The notes beneath the pieces are model-generated. The model was not told the DNA's origin and searched no databases. It was given only the letters and a program-made list of their open reading frames with translations. From Marinicella litoralis (lineage in GTDB: Bacteria > Pseudomonadota > Gammaproteobacteria > Xanthomonadales > Marinicellaceae): a DNA stretch of 64,000 bases. The stretch spans positions 61,769 to 125,768 of the forward strand of contig NZ_NIHB01000006.1 in assembly GCF_002591915.1 (NCBI RefSeq). The letters run 5' to 3'. Numbering within the stretch: the first letter of the stretch is position 1; every line of letters begins with the position of its first letter. Positions 53,108 to 62,820 of the stretch are shown in pieces. The position numbers and the translations under genes were made by a program.

Positions 53108-53785
53108 TTAAAGCCACTTGAAACTGGTTAATTTGGTTAATATGGTTGGGTTGTCTTTGACTTGATGAGATTGCTTAGACGGCAGACATTGGCGTTTTGG
53201 ATCGAGCCATGACTCGGTTTTTTTTGATGTTTTGTTGCTGTAGATGCGTTCTGCAATCAAAGTTTTGTTGTTGGATATATTGAATTGATACGGGGTGACT
53301 GATTTATTCTTGAGTACTTGTAGTTCAATCTTTGTGTTTTGTTGGCAAGCTGCCAAAGCCAAAGCCAAAGGCATCATTTGAGATGAGATGACTTGTTTGT
53401 TTTTGGGTTCATATTGGGTGAGCTGACCTTTGTGTTGTATTTGATACTGTTTGCTTTCCGGTTGCCAGTTAAAGGTATAAGTTTTGTTGCTAAAGGCAGC
53501 TTTTTGATTCATTTCATGATGAGTAGCCAGCAAAACCTTATCGTCATAAATGAATTCAGTCTTTTCAACTCTTTTGAATCCTATGAATGAAGCCATGCCA
53601 CTGGTTCCAACGATGGTGTCTTTGATTGTCCAACGATCATCTGATATTTTTTCAAGTAAAGTGGTTAAGGTGCCAGTGGTTTTGCCGCCCCTGATGATTT
53701 CATATGTGGCTTCAAAAGGTTGAATTTCGCTGGCAGATGTAATCGTGGCCAGCAGTCCAAAACTAAAAAGTAAGGTTGTTTTCAT
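53108..53785 (-). CDS. DUF3108 family secreted protein
   Basis: A 225-residue protein with a signal peptide (about residues 1-18) and a beta-rich DUF3108-like body (FEATYEIIRGGKTTGTLT, VEKTEFIYDD, YTFNWQPESKQY). Proteins of this family often follow purN in gammaproteobacteria, as here, with a four-base overlap. Function unknown, probably periplasmic. Confidence 0.85.
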   Translation of the reverse strand: MKTTLLFSFGLLATITSASEIQPFEATYEIIRGGKTTGTLTTLLEKISDDRWTIKDTIVGTSGMASFIGFKRVEKTEFIYDDKVLLATHHEMNQKAAFSNKTYTFNWQPESKQYQIQHKGQLTQYEPKNKQVISSQMMPLALALAACQQNTKIELQVLKNKSVTPYQFNISNNKTLIAERIYSNKTSKKTESWLDPKRQCLPSKQSHQVKDNPTILTKLTSFKWL

Positions 53786-54393
53786 TTTATGACCAAAGGG
53801 GCTTCTAGTGGTTTACCAGTATAATGCAAACTATTGTTTTCCCAATTTAATTGTTGATTGGCTATCAGACCCACAGTATGGGTCAAAAGTTTATGTTCTT
53901 TGGAAATTAATTTATTGGCCAATGAAGTTGCGGTGTCATTAGGCTGAACTTTGATATGCGTTTGACTGATGACTTGACCGTGGTCTAACAAGCCATCGAC
54001 AAAATGGACGGAAGCGCCATGCATAGATTTGTTGTCATCTAACACCCTCTGGTGGGTATTGAGCCCAGGATAGTCAGGTAGTAAAGATGGGTGTATGTTG
54101 ATGATTTTGTTTTTGTATTTGGCGGTGAATTCAGTTGATAAAATTCTCATAAACCCAGCAAGCACAATCAAACCAGGTGTTTCTTCTTCAATGACAGTAG
54201 ATGCAATCGATTCAGCTTGCTTGCTGTTGCTCCAATCGATATAGGTGTTGGTGACACCACGGTTTTGTGCAAGTTGCAAGCCTTTGGCCTCGCGCTTGTT
54301 GCAAATCACGTGACTGACTTTATATCCGTTTTCATCATCAAGCAATGCTTTTAAATTACTGCCGCGGCCTGAAATGAACACCACTATTTTCAT
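53782..54393 (-). CDS. purN: Phosphoribosylglycinamide formyltransferase
   Basis: Transfers a formyl group from 10-formyl-tetrahydrofolate in purine synthesis. Seen: FISGRGSNLKALL at the N-terminus, LAGFMRIL, and the catalytic NIHPSLLPDYPG with HGASVHFVDGLLDHGQVI. It is 203 residues. It starts on the last base of purM. Confidence 0.96.
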   Translation of the reverse strand: MKIVVFISGRGSNLKALLDDENGYKVSHVICNKREAKGLQLAQNRGVTNTYIDWSNSKQAESIASTVIEEETPGLIVLAGFMRILSTEFTAKYKNKIINIHPSLLPDYPGLNTHQRVLDDNKSMHGASVHFVDGLLDHGQVISQTHIKVQPNDTATSLANKLISKEHKLLTHTVGLIANQQLNWENNSLHYTGKPLEAPLVIK

Positions 54394-55430
54394 TATTTTA
54401 TGATGACATCTTGGCCAGCAAAATCAATGGTTTGGCCTATGTTCCATGCTTTGATGTCATGACTGTTGAAATGGTCAATGACTGTTGCACTGACTTGCTT
54501 GTCTACGATCAGACAAAGCCCAATGCCGCAATTGAAGGTTCTGAGCATTTCTTCTTGGGCAATATTGCCTTGTACTTTCAGCCATTCAAATACGGCTGGC
54601 ATTTTCCAACTGTTGGTATTGATTTCAATCGCTAGGCCCTGTGGAATCACTCTGGTGATGTTTTCCATGATGCCACCACCGGTGATGTGTGCAATCCCGT
54701 TGACTTGGGCACCTGTGGCAAGCAAGTCAAGTACAGATTTGGCATACAGCTGTGTTGGCGCCAATAGTTTTTTGCCTAAGGTGCTGCCATCAAAAGGTTG
54801 GTTGATGTCGGCACCAGAGGCTTGGAGAATTTTCCTGATTAATGAATAACCGTTTGAATGAGGTCCGGTCGAGGCTACGCCAATGATTGATTGTCCAGAC
54901 TTAATTTTTGACCCATCAATGATCTTGGTTTTATCAACCACACCAACCACGAAACCAGCCAAGTCATAGTCGTCGCCATCATACATACCAGGCATTTCAG
55001 CAGTTTCGCCACCAATCAGAGCGCATCCCGAATCTAAACATCCTTTGGCTATGCCGTTGATGACGTCAGAAGCTTGATTGATGTCCAGCTGTCCGCAAGC
55101 ATAATAATCTAAAAAGAACAGGGGCTCAGCACCCATTACAATGATGTCATTGGCGCACATGGCCACCAAGTCAATGCCGATGGTGCTGTGATCATTCAGC
55201 ATGTGGGCCAGTTTAAGTTTGGTTCCAACACCATCAGTTCCGGAAACCAAGACAGGATTTTCACAATCCACTTGAGACAAATCAAACAGGCCGCCAAATC
55301 CACCCAGGGAGCCCATAACGCCTGGTCTGTGGGTGGACTTAACCATGGGCTTGATGTTGTCAACTAATTGATTACCCGCATCAATATCGACGCCGGCGTC
55401 TTTGTATGTGAATGACTTGATTTCAGACAT
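54393..55430 (-). CDS. purM: Phosphoribosylformylglycinamidine cyclo-ligase
   Basis: Closes the imidazole ring (AIR synthase) in purine synthesis. Seen: [39 protein letters not shown] and [12 protein letters not shown]. It is 345 residues. It is divergent from the DUF2066 gene with about 120 bases between, a common arrangement. Confidence 0.97.
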   Translation of the reverse strand: MSEIKSFTYKDAGVDIDAGNQLVDNIKPMVKSTHRPGVMGSLGGFGGLFDLSQVDCENPVLVSGTDGVGTKLKLAHMLNDHSTIGIDLVAMCANDIIVMGAEPLFFLDYYACGQLDINQASDVINGIAKGCLDSGCALIGGETAEMPGMYDGDDYDLAGFVVGVVDKTKIIDGSKIKSGQSIIGVASTGPHSNGYSLIRKILQASGADINQPFDGSTLGKKLLAPTQLYAKSVLDLLATGAQVNGIAHITGGGIMENITRVIPQGLAIEINTNSWKMPAVFEWLKVQGNIAQEEMLRTFNCGIGLCLIVDKQVSATVIDHFNSHDIKAWNIGQTIDFAGQDVIIK

Positions 55431-55548
55431 AATTGTGGTGGTGGAATTTGAATGACGCTGATTTTATTCGATTGAGCCATTTATTTGGTAAAAAATAGCA
55501 ACAATTTATATGCTTTGGCGTTTCAGGAATACTTTATAATTGCGGACT

Positions 55549-56571
55549 ATGAGAAATTTATGTTTATTTTTATTGATGGTGACTTACCATTTGAATGCTG
55601 CCAACGTGGTGACCAACCAGGCCGCTGCATTGATAGACACCAACCAAATGCCTGCTATTGAACAATCACAACATGCGATGGCGTCAGTCATCAGTAAAAA
55701 GAGTGGCCTGTCTTTGAAATCAGTTTTAAATAAAGGGCTGAGTTACGATGATTTCAGTTCTGCCATCATGAGAAGCTATTTTCAACAACCGCCGATTGAA
55801 TACAATTCAAACAAAATGTGGTTCAGCGTTGTGGTCGATGAAGAAAAACTTAAGTCAATGATGTTGGCACAAAGAATACCCGTTTGGCCAGATCGTCGTG
55901 GTGAATTGTTCGTTTGGATTGTTGAAGAGCATGAGAATCAAGATTTGATTAACACAGCACCCAATTCAGAAACGTTCTATTGGTTGCAACAGTGGTTCGA
56001 ACAAAAAGGCATTCCTGCCTCATTCTATAATTACCAAAATGATGATTTACTTGATTTTCAACCTCGAGATGTTCGCTATTTAAACCCAGATCTGATTGAT
56101 TTTGTTGAAGAAAACTATGATGCTGCGGTTTCATTATTTGTGTTTGTAAAACATTCTGGCAATGGGTATTCATACCGCTATGGCCTGAGTAGGCCCGGCA
56201 AATCATTGGAAATAAAGAACTTAAAATTTGTAAGTTTGGCGGCTGGAATGGAGGCTTTGGCAACCGATATACAAGCCAAGATGTCTGATGGTCAACAAGT
56301 GTTTGCAGATGAGTTCAACAAGTCGACTGTTTCTGTCAAAGTGAATAACATTGAGAATGCCGATCAAATTTTGAGTTTAATAACTTATTTCGACAACCAT
56401 GCTTTGATTGATAAATACCACATCAATCAGCTCAGTAATGGACAGGTTGCGGTGATGATGGATATCAACGTGTTGCCAGACACGTTTGTGAAATTTGTGT
56501 CAAGAGAACAAGTCATTAATCACTTGCCCTTGGATTTGGGCCATTCAATCATATTTTCAATGTCAGAATGA
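55549..56571 (+). CDS. DUF2066 family protein
   Basis: A 340-residue protein with a signal peptide (about residues 1-19). The DUF2066 region includes MWFSVVVDEEKLKSMM, PVWPDRRGELFVW, and LQQWFEQKGIPASFY. The family commonly lies between purM and the perM-hda genes, as here. Function unknown, probably periplasmic. ATG 55549 is chosen over TTG 55540. Confidence 0.85.
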   Translation: MRNLCLFLLMVTYHLNAANVVTNQAAALIDTNQMPAIEQSQHAMASVISKKSGLSLKSVLNKGLSYDDFSSAIMRSYFQQPPIEYNSNKMWFSVVVDEEKLKSMMLAQRIPVWPDRRGELFVWIVEEHENQDLINTAPNSETFYWLQQWFEQKGIPASFYNYQNDDLLDFQPRDVRYLNPDLIDFVEENYDAAVSLFVFVKHSGNGYSYRYGLSRPGKSLEIKNLKFVSLAAGMEALATDIQAKMSDGQQVFADEFNKSTVSVKVNNIENADQILSLITYFDNHALIDKYHINQLSNGQVAVMMDINVLPDTFVKFVSREQVINHLPLDLGHSIIFSMSE

Positions 56572-57146
56572 ATGTGAATCTTAAATATTTACCGAACATC
56601 ATTACCATCGCACGCATCATCGCCATTGTGCCTTTGGCATGGTTGATGTGGCATAAAGAATATAAAGGTGCATTGTTGATTGCTTTTTTGGCTGGTTTAT
56701 CGGATGGTTTAGATGGTTTCTTAGCAAAAAGGTACGGTTGGCAAGGCTGGTTGGGTGGGATTTTGGATCCGTTGGCTGATAAGTTTTTGATGTTTTCTTG
56801 CTACACCATTTTCGCTTTGCAAGGGGTGATTCCTCTGTGGCTTTATCTCTTGGTTGTTTTTCGAGACGTTGTGATTGTAGCCGGTGCCAGTTTTTATCAT
56901 TTTAAAATTGGTAAAATACAAAAGGCCACGCCTACTTTGGTCAGTAAACTTAATACAGTGATGCAAATATTGTTGATATTGGTTTTGTTGTTAAGTTATT
57001 CAGGCTTAATCAATTTATTTGTCATCCATCCAACAATGATTGTAGTGGTGGGGCTGTTGACCTTGGTCAGTGGGGTTCATTATGTATGGATGGGATTAAG
57101 CATGGCAAAACAACTGAGGAGTGAAAAAGGTGACTATGGAAAATAA
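56568..57146 (+). CDS. CDP-alcohol phosphatidyltransferase family protein
   Basis: A 192-residue membrane enzyme of phospholipid head-group synthesis. The signature DGLDGFLAKRYGWQGWLGG, continuing to ILDPLADK, supplies the metal-binding aspartates. About five membrane segments are present. It resembles PgsA (phosphatidylglycerophosphate synthase) in length and sequence, but an extra paralogue at this locus is common, so I leave the symbol blank. It overlaps both neighbours. Confidence 0.88.
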   Translation: MNVNLKYLPNIITIARIIAIVPLAWLMWHKEYKGALLIAFLAGLSDGLDGFLAKRYGWQGWLGGILDPLADKFLMFSCYTIFALQGVIPLWLYLLVVFRDVVIVAGASFYHFKIGKIQKATPTLVSKLNTVMQILLILVLLLSYSGLINLFVIHPTMIVVVGLLTLVSGVHYVWMGLSMAKQLRSEKGDYGK

Positions 57147-58326
57147 AATCAATAAACAATGGTATATGTTGGCGCTGTTTTTGCTGACTGGCTATTTTAT
57201 CTACCTACTTTCGCCCATTTTGACGCCATTTGCAGTGGGTGCATTGTTGGCTTATTTGTTTGATCCATTGGCAGACAAGTTGGAAAAGCTGAAGTTAAAC
57301 CGCACCTTGTCAGTGACCTTGGTGTTTTTGGTTATCAGCTTGCTGGTGTTTGGCATTGCGCTGATTTTAATTCCTACATTAGAGCGACAAATATCCAGTT
57401 TTATCAAGAACTTACCCATGTATTTCGAGTGGTTGCGTGAAAATGTGTCGCCTTGGTTACAGTCCACCTTTGGTATTCAAACAGATATTTTTAATTTCAA
57501 CGAGCTGACTCAACTTTTGAAGTCTCACTGGGAAAGTGCTGGTGGTATTGCCCAAACGGTACTTGCCTCAGTAACGAAAAGTGGATTGGTTATCGTTAAC
57601 TTGTTCATGAATTTTTTATTGATTCCAGTGGTTACTTTCTATTTATTGCGTGATTGGGACATCATAACGCAACGTGTCAGTGAGTTGATTCCACGGCCTT
57701 ATCATAAAACAGTCACCACCATTACCCGTGATGCAAACAGTGTTTTGAGTGCCTTTTTAAGGGGGCAGTTGTCTGTGATGTTGGCTTTGGGTGCTATTTA
57801 TACCATTGGACTTTGGATTGTAGGCGTTGAACTGTCACTATTGATTGGCATGGGCGCTGGTATGATTTCATTCGTTCCCTATCTTGGAACCATTGTCGGT
57901 TTGATTGCAGGGGTGATTGCTGCATTGGTCCAATTTGGTGATGTCAATCACATAGTCTATGTGTTGATTGTGTTCGGTTTTGGCCAATTGATGGAGGGAT
58001 TCATCCTGACGCCTTGGTTGGTGGGAGATCGCATTGGCTTACATCCAGTTGCCGTGATATTTTCGGTATTGGCAGGTGGACAATTGTTCGGCTTTGTTGG
58101 TGTGTTGTTGGGTTTGCCGTTGGCTGCTGTTATTATGGTGTTGTTAAGACATGGTCATGAAAAATACATGGCGAGTAAACTGTACGGTAAGGAAAATGAC
58201 ATCAGTTTATCCAGTCAAAGTGATGCAAGCAATAAGCCAGAACAGCAAAGTTCCCCAAAAAATCCGGTTAAATCGCAAAAAGGTGATTCGTCTGAAAGTG
58301 ACAAAAACAACGGTATCGAAGGATGA
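57136..58326 (+). CDS. AI-2E/PerM family permease
   Basis: A 396-residue membrane protein of the AI-2E transporter superfamily, with about eight membrane segments and the family motifs LTPFAVGALLAYLFDPLAD and SFVPYLGTIVGL. The polar, Ser-rich C-terminus (last 40 residues) is cytoplasmic. Family members export AI-2 in some species or act as Na+/H+ antiporters in others; the substrate is open. ATG 57136 follows an AAAAAGGTG ribosome site. It overlaps hda by four bases. Confidence 0.9.
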   Translation: MENKINKQWYMLALFLLTGYFIYLLSPILTPFAVGALLAYLFDPLADKLEKLKLNRTLSVTLVFLVISLLVFGIALILIPTLERQISSFIKNLPMYFEWLRENVSPWLQSTFGIQTDIFNFNELTQLLKSHWESAGGIAQTVLASVTKSGLVIVNLFMNFLLIPVVTFYLLRDWDIITQRVSELIPRPYHKTVTTITRDANSVLSAFLRGQLSVMLALGAIYTIGLWIVGVELSLLIGMGAGMISFVPYLGTIVGLIAGVIAALVQFGDVNHIVYVLIVFGFGQLMEGFILTPWLVGDRIGLHPVAVIFSVLAGGQLFGFVGVLLGLPLAAVIMVLLRHGHEKYMASKLYGKENDISLSSQSDASNKPEQQSSPKNPVKSQKGDSSESDKNNGIEG

Positions 58327-59018
58327 ATCAATCGCAAGTTCCCTTGCCTTTAAATAATAAGGATCCGTTCTTATTTGGAGATTTTATCGGCAATGAAGAA
58401 GTGGTTGATGCGCTCAGTCGCTTTGAGCAATTGCCGCAGTTTACTTACCTCTGGGGCGTCGAGTATTCGGGTAAGTCACATTTGATGTCAGCGTTAAATG
58501 GCTTATTGGAATCCGCCGAAGTGAATTTTTTGATTTTAGATGCCAATATGATTGCCGATGAGCATTTAGTGAATCATTTGCCAGCTCAAATCAAATTCTT
58601 ATTAATCAATGACATAGATACAGTGGCCAGTGACTCAGTTGGTGAAGTGGCCTTATTTAATTTATATAATTATTGTTTGGCTCATCATTGTAAGTTGGTG
58701 GTTTCATCCAGTATCTCACCTCGATCAGACCAGTGGATGTTACCTGATTTACAGTCCAGGCTGAACTCTGGTTTGGTGTTGTCACTTGAAATGCTTAAAG
58801 GTGATCAGGCGTTGAAATGCATTGAACATCAGTTTGCCATGAATGGTATACCATTGGAGTCTGCAGTCGTTAAATATTTAAAAACCACGCAAAATACCTC
58901 GTATTCATATTTATATCAATTATTCATGCGATTGTCTGCGGAAACATTGAAGTTGAAAAAAAAGTTAACAGTGCCTTTGGTTAAAAAAGCCTTACAAGAT
59001 TATCAAGATTCTATGTAA
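58323..59018 (+). CDS. hda: DnaA regulatory inactivator Hda
   Basis: AAA+ protein that with the sliding clamp stimulates DnaA-ATP hydrolysis and prevents re-initiation. The N-terminus MNQSQVPLPL carries the clamp-binding motif near the start; P-loop GVEYSGKSHL is seen near residue 45. It is 231 residues. Its start overlaps the permease stop, as in other gammaproteobacteria. Confidence 0.92.
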   Translation: MNQSQVPLPLNNKDPFLFGDFIGNEEVVDALSRFEQLPQFTYLWGVEYSGKSHLMSALNGLLESAEVNFLILDANMIADEHLVNHLPAQIKFLLINDIDTVASDSVGEVALFNLYNYCLAHHCKLVVSSSISPRSDQWMLPDLQSRLNSGLVLSLEMLKGDQALKCIEHQFAMNGIPLESAVVKYLKTTQNTSYSYLYQLFMRLSAETLKLKKKLTVPLVKKALQDYQDSM

Positions 59019-59024
59019 TGGGTG

Positions 59025-59053
59025 TGGACAATCATATTCACTTCATAGATAAT
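59025..59053 (+). promoter_or_regulatory. Promoter of the 4.5S RNA gene
   Basis: TGGACA at 59025-59030 and GATAAT at 59048-59053, separated by exactly 17 bases, eight bases before the predicted RNA start. It overlaps the end region of hda. Confidence 0.75.
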
Positions 59054-59061
59054 ACCGCCTC

Positions 59062-59171
59062 GGTGACTTCCGTTTGTCACCTTGCAATAAATAACAGTGA
59101 ACTCGGTCAGGCCCGGAAGGGAGCAGCCGCAGCTGTGATTTTATGTGTGAGGAACGGCTGGCGGGAGTCCC
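59062..59171 (+). ncRNA. ffs: Signal recognition particle RNA (4.5S)
   Basis: The SRP hallmark loop GGTCAGGCCCGGAAGGGAGC lies at about 59106-59125. The ends pair over about 12 bp: GGTGACTTCCG at the 5' end with GGCGGGAGTCCC at the 3' end (59160-59171). It binds Ffh and targets nascent membrane proteins. It lies just before dnaX, a usual location. Confidence 0.93.
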
Positions 59172-59190
59172 TTTACTGCAAAAACATATC

Positions 59191-60837
59191 ATGACCTATC
59201 AAGTACTTGCCAGAAAATACAGACCTCAAAACTTTCAAGAAATCGTTGGACAAGAACATGTTGTTCAAGCCTTAGTGAATGGTATAGAAAATGACCGTTT
59301 ACATCATGCATTTTTATTCACTGGAACCCGAGGAGTTGGTAAAACCACTTTAGCCAGGGTGTTGGCGAAATCACTGAACTGTCTTGAAGGCATTTCGGGC
59401 AACCCATGTGGTGTGTGTCAACATTGTGAAGAAATTAAAAATGGTGAATTCATTGATTTGATTGAAGTGGACGCCGCCTCAAGAACGGGTGTAGATGATA
59501 CCCGGAGCTTATTAGAAAATGTGCAGTATGCGCCGAACAAAGGTCAGTTCAAGATTTACCTGATTGATGAAGTGCACATGTTCTCTAAAAGCAGTTTCAA
59601 TGCGCTGCTCAAAACCCTAGAAGAGCCACCTGCTCACGTAAAATTTCTACTGGCAACCACTGAACCCGACAAATTGCCTGTGACGGTGTTGTCTAGATGC
59701 CTGCAATTCAATCTCAAACGATTAACTCAAAAACAAATTGGTGATCATTTAATCAGCTTACTCGAAAAGGAAGCTGTTCCTTATGATGACAAGGCGATTC
59801 AATTGATATCAAGGGTTGCCGATGGCAGCATGAGAGATGCATTGAGTTTAATGGATCAATCACTGGCATTCGGAGCCGGAAAGATTAATTTTGATGAGAT
59901 ACGTGCCATGCTAGGTACGGTTGAACAATCTCACGTCGAAGAATTGTTGAAATTCATTCAACAAAATGACCATATAGGTGTCATTGATAAGTTGGAATGG
60001 TTTCATGACATGTCAATTGATTATTTACAACTATTAGAAGACATGTGTAGTTTGTTGCATGAAATTTCATTGGTTCAAAGTTTGAATAAGGTGGTGGGTG
60101 GTGCCAACTTTGAACTGTCAGAATTGAAAGCCTTGAGTCAAACAGTATCGCCTGAGCAAGTTCAATGGTATTACCAGTTGGTTGTGGTGGCACTGGAACA
60201 ACTTAAATACACCCCCAATAAAAAAGTCAGCTTTGAAATGGCGGTCATCAGGATGTTGGATTTTGAATTGTCTGACGGTGTTTCTGAAAAAAAAACAGCT
60301 TTGAGTGAGCACACAGCCCCAGCTTCAGTGGCTGAGAAGTCAGCTTCTTCACCTCAAATCAATGAAGCCCCAATGGCCAATGCTTATTCATCTCTGAATG
60401 AAGAGCCAGTAACAACTAAATTTGAAACGGCTGTCAAACAGCCGGAACCACTTGTTGCAATCGATTTGACGACATTGAACAACAAAACTTGGCCAAGTGT
60501 TTTTGGTGAACTTCAGCTAAAAGGGGGTTCCAGAGAGTTGGCCAGACATTTAGAGATACTTGAAAATAAGAATAACGTCATTACATTTGCTGTAGATCAT
60601 TCGGCAGAAATATTTTTGAATGAAAAGGCACAACAATCCATCAGAAACAGACTGCTGACCGATTCATCCGACTATCAACTTAAATTTACTTTGAAGTCGG
60701 AAGTTAATTCTTTGGCTCAACAAGCCAACAAGGATTTGAATGAAAAAGCAGAAATGATGCAACAAATTGACCCCATTGTAATGGACCTGCAAAATCAATT
60801 TGATGCTAAAATTATTGAAAACAAATTAGGTGACTGA
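59191..60837 (+). CDS. dnaX: DNA polymerase III subunits tau and gamma
   Basis: Clamp-loader ATPase. Seen: P-loop GTRGVGKTTLA, a four-Cys zinc module (CLEG..., CGVCQHC), DEVHMFSKSSFNALLKTLEEPP and the sensor SRCLQF. A nine-A run at 60287-60295 (codons 366-368) would, after a -1 shift, lead to a TGA at 60306, giving a gamma-like product of about 371 residues beside full-length tau (548). I chose ATG 59191 because MTYQVLARKYRP is the standard start; a longer frame overlaps the 4.5S RNA. Confidence 0.95.
   Translation: MTYQVLARKYRPQNFQEIVGQEHVVQALVNGIENDRLHHAFLFTGTRGVGKTTLARVLAKSLNCLEGISGNPCGVCQHCEEIKNGEFIDLIEVDAASRTGVDDTRSLLENVQYAPNKGQFKIYLIDEVHMFSKSSFNALLKTLEEPPAHVKFLLATTEPDKLPVTVLSRCLQFNLKRLTQKQIGDHLISLLEKEAVPYDDKAIQLISRVADGSMRDALSLMDQSLAFGAGKINFDEIRAMLGTVEQSHVEELLKFIQQNDHIGVIDKLEWFHDMSIDYLQLLEDMCSLLHEISLVQSLNKVVGGANFELSELKALSQTVSPEQVQWYYQLVVVALEQLKYTPNKKVSFEMAVIRMLDFELSDGVSEKKTALSEHTAPASVAEKSASSPQINEAPMANAYSSLNEEPVTTKFETAVKQPEPLVAIDLTTLNNKTWPSVFGELQLKGGSRELARHLEILENKNNVITFAVDHSAEIFLNEKAQQSIRNRLLTDSSDYQLKFTLKSEVNSLAQQANKDLNEKAEMMQQIDPIVMDLQNQFDAKIIENKLGD
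60287..60295 (+). promoter_or_regulatory. dnaX slippery sequence (nine A)
   Basis: In frame GAA AAA AAA ACA. A -1 slip gives AAC AGC TTT GAG TGA, ending 11 bases after the run. This could be used by ribosomal frameshifting or by transcriptional slippage, both known for dnaX in other bacteria. Confidence 0.6.
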
Positions 60838-60838
60838 C

Positions 60839-61162
60839 ATGAAAGGCACAATTGGAAACATGATGCAACAGGTGCAAAAGATGCAAGAAGAAATGCAGAA
60901 GGCACAAAAAGAATTGGCTGACAAAGAGGTGGTTGGTTCAGCCGGTGGTGACATTGTTAAAGTGGTGATGAGTGGGCAGCAGCAAATCAAGAATATAGTG
61001 ATTGATCATGAGATGATCGATGGTGATCATGAGATGCTAGAAGATTTACTGGTGGCTGCATTCAATGATGCCATGAATAAAATTTCAGAATTACAAAAAA
61101 TGGACTTGGGTGGATTAACCGAAGGCATGAATTTGCCGCCCGGTTTTAAAATGCCTTTCTGA
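60839..61162 (+). CDS. ybaB: YbaB/EbfC family nucleoid-associated protein
   Basis: A 107-residue DNA-binding protein. The helical N-terminus (GNMMQQVQKMQEEMQKAQKEL) and the C-terminus MNLPPGFKMPF are typical. It lies between dnaX and recR in the conserved trio and overlaps recR by one base. ATG 60839 is preferred over GTG 60830. Confidence 0.95.
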   Translation: MKGTIGNMMQQVQKMQEEMQKAQKELADKEVVGSAGGDIVKVVMSGQQQIKNIVIDHEMIDGDHEMLEDLLVAAFNDAMNKISELQKMDLGGLTEGMNLPPGFKMPF

Positions 61163-61743
61163 TGTCACTGATCAGTGAATTGATGAACGCCTTGCAAATA
61201 TTGCCAGGTGTTGGCGCCAAAACAGCACAAAGATTGACTTTTCATTTGTTGCAAAAGGATAAGTTGGGTGGCAAACACTTGGCTGAGACTTTGTTGAAAT
61301 CAATTGAGTTGATTAATGAGTGTGAGTCTTGTCGCACTTTAACTGAACACCCAATGTGTAAAATTTGCGCCAATCCAAACAGAGATGTGAGCAAGGTTTG
61401 TGTGGTTGAAACACCTGCTGATATCATTCAAATTGAACAGGCCACTGACTTTAAAGGGAAGTATTTCGTGTTACACGGAAAACTGTCTCCAATAGATGGC
61501 ATAGGGCCAGCAGAATTAAAAATGAACAAGTTGGTGGAGCTGTTGATTGATTGTGATGAGCTTATCATTGCAACCGGATCAACGGTCGAAGGTGAAACCA
61601 CCGCACAGTTTCTTTCTCATTTGGCTGAAAAAGGTGGTATCAAAGCCACGCGACTGGCACATGGCGTCCCGTTGGGAGGTGATTTAGAGTACATTGATAA
61701 CAGTACGCTGGCCCATGCTTTTGCCAGCAGAACCCAATTATAG
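61162..61743 (+). CDS. recR: Recombination protein RecR
   Basis: Forms a clamp with RecO for RecA loading at gaps. Seen: a helix-hairpin-helix (LPGVGAKTAQRLTFHLL), the four-Cys zinc finger (CESCRTL, CKIC), and a Toprim domain with VVETPADI. It is 193 residues, with TRLAHGVPLGGDLEY near the C-terminus. Confidence 0.96.
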   Translation: MSLISELMNALQILPGVGAKTAQRLTFHLLQKDKLGGKHLAETLLKSIELINECESCRTLTEHPMCKICANPNRDVSKVCVVETPADIIQIEQATDFKGKYFVLHGKLSPIDGIGPAELKMNKLVELLIDCDELIIATGSTVEGETTAQFLSHLAEKGGIKATRLAHGVPLGGDLEYIDNSTLAHAFASRTQL

Positions 61744-61751
61744 GAAAACCC

Positions 61752-62102
61752 ATGGTTACAGAAGGTACCTTGTTTGATCAAATCATAGACAAAACGATCC
61801 CTGCTGACATTGTTTACGAAGATGATTTTGTGCTCGGTTTTAAAGACATCAATCCACAAGCACCCATTCATGTTTTGTTTATTCCCAAAATCAGGATTGC
61901 TACACACAATGACATCAATGATTCCAACATTGATTATGTCACTAAAATTCACCATGCCATCAATCTTTATGCCAAAGAAATTGGCGAGGCAGAAAATGGC
62001 TATCGACTGGTAATGAACTGTAACGGCAATGGCCAACAAACTGTCTATCACATTCACATGCATTTCTTAGCTGGCCGAATGATGAACTGGCCTCCTGGTT
62101 AA
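61752..62102 (+). CDS. HIT family (HinT-like) nucleotide-binding protein
   Basis: Histidine-triad hydrolase or transferase acting on purine nucleoside phosphoramidates. The triad is seen in YHIHMHFLAGR; IPADIVYEDD and INPQAPIHVLFIPK are usual conserved parts. It is 116 residues. It lies nine bases after recR. Confidence 0.92.
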   Translation: MVTEGTLFDQIIDKTIPADIVYEDDFVLGFKDINPQAPIHVLFIPKIRIATHNDINDSNIDYVTKIHHAINLYAKEIGEAENGYRLVMNCNGNGQQTVYHIHMHFLAGRMMNWPPG

Positions 62103-62106
62103 AACC

Positions 62107-62820
62107 ATGACGAAAAAAGATCAATTGTTTTCTGAGCCATACACCCAGATAAAGGCCTTTGCCTTTGATGAAAAAGTGGTTAAAGTTTTTCCTGACATGA
62201 TCAAACGTTCAGTGCCAGGTTATGACACCATTTTGAAAGGGATTGCCATGTTGGCAATGAAATATGTTCAACCAAATACCAAGGTTTATGATTTAGGCGC
62301 ATCTTTGGGCGCTGTTTCTTTGACAGTCGATCAGGCAGTGGGTGCGCAAAATTTGGAAATTATGGCTGTTGACAATTCAGCACCCATGCTGACAGGATTG
62401 CATGCCAAGCTGGACGACATCAATGTCAACAATCGTGTTGTGCCGACTCTTTGCGATGTGGCAGCACTGACGCTCTCTGGAGCCAGTTTGGTTGTCAGTA
62501 ATTTCACATTACAATTCATGCCGAGAAACAGCAGAACTCAGGTCTGTCAAAACATTTATCAAGGAATGGTAGATGGTGCTGCATTTGTGTTATCCGAAAA
62601 AGTATTGTCTTCAGAATTGTTGATCGACTTTTATCACGGGTATAAAAAGGTCAATGGCTATTCTGACATGGAGATTTCACAAAAACGACAGGCATTAGAA
62701 GACTCCTTGAAACCTGACAGTTTGCAGGACTGGATTGAACGATTACATGAGGTTGGTTTTCAACAGGTTGAAGTGTGGTTCAGGGCATTCAATTTTGTTT
62801 CCTTGGTGGCCATTAAATAA
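62107..62820 (+). CDS. cmoA: Carboxy-S-adenosylmethionine synthase
   Basis: Makes carboxy-SAM from SAM and prephenate for tRNA wobble uridine modification. Seen: FDEKVVKVFPDMIKRSVPGY, the SAM loop YDLGASLGAVSL, and NFTLQFMP. It is 237 residues. It is followed directly by cmoB, so the two steps are encoded together. Confidence 0.95.
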   Translation: MTKKDQLFSEPYTQIKAFAFDEKVVKVFPDMIKRSVPGYDTILKGIAMLAMKYVQPNTKVYDLGASLGAVSLTVDQAVGAQNLEIMAVDNSAPMLTGLHAKLDDINVNNRVVPTLCDVAALTLSGASLVVSNFTLQFMPRNSRTQVCQNIYQGMVDGAAFVLSEKVLSSELLIDFYHGYKKVNGYSDMEISQKRQALEDSLKPDSLQDWIERLHEVGFQQVEVWFRAFNFVSLVAIK

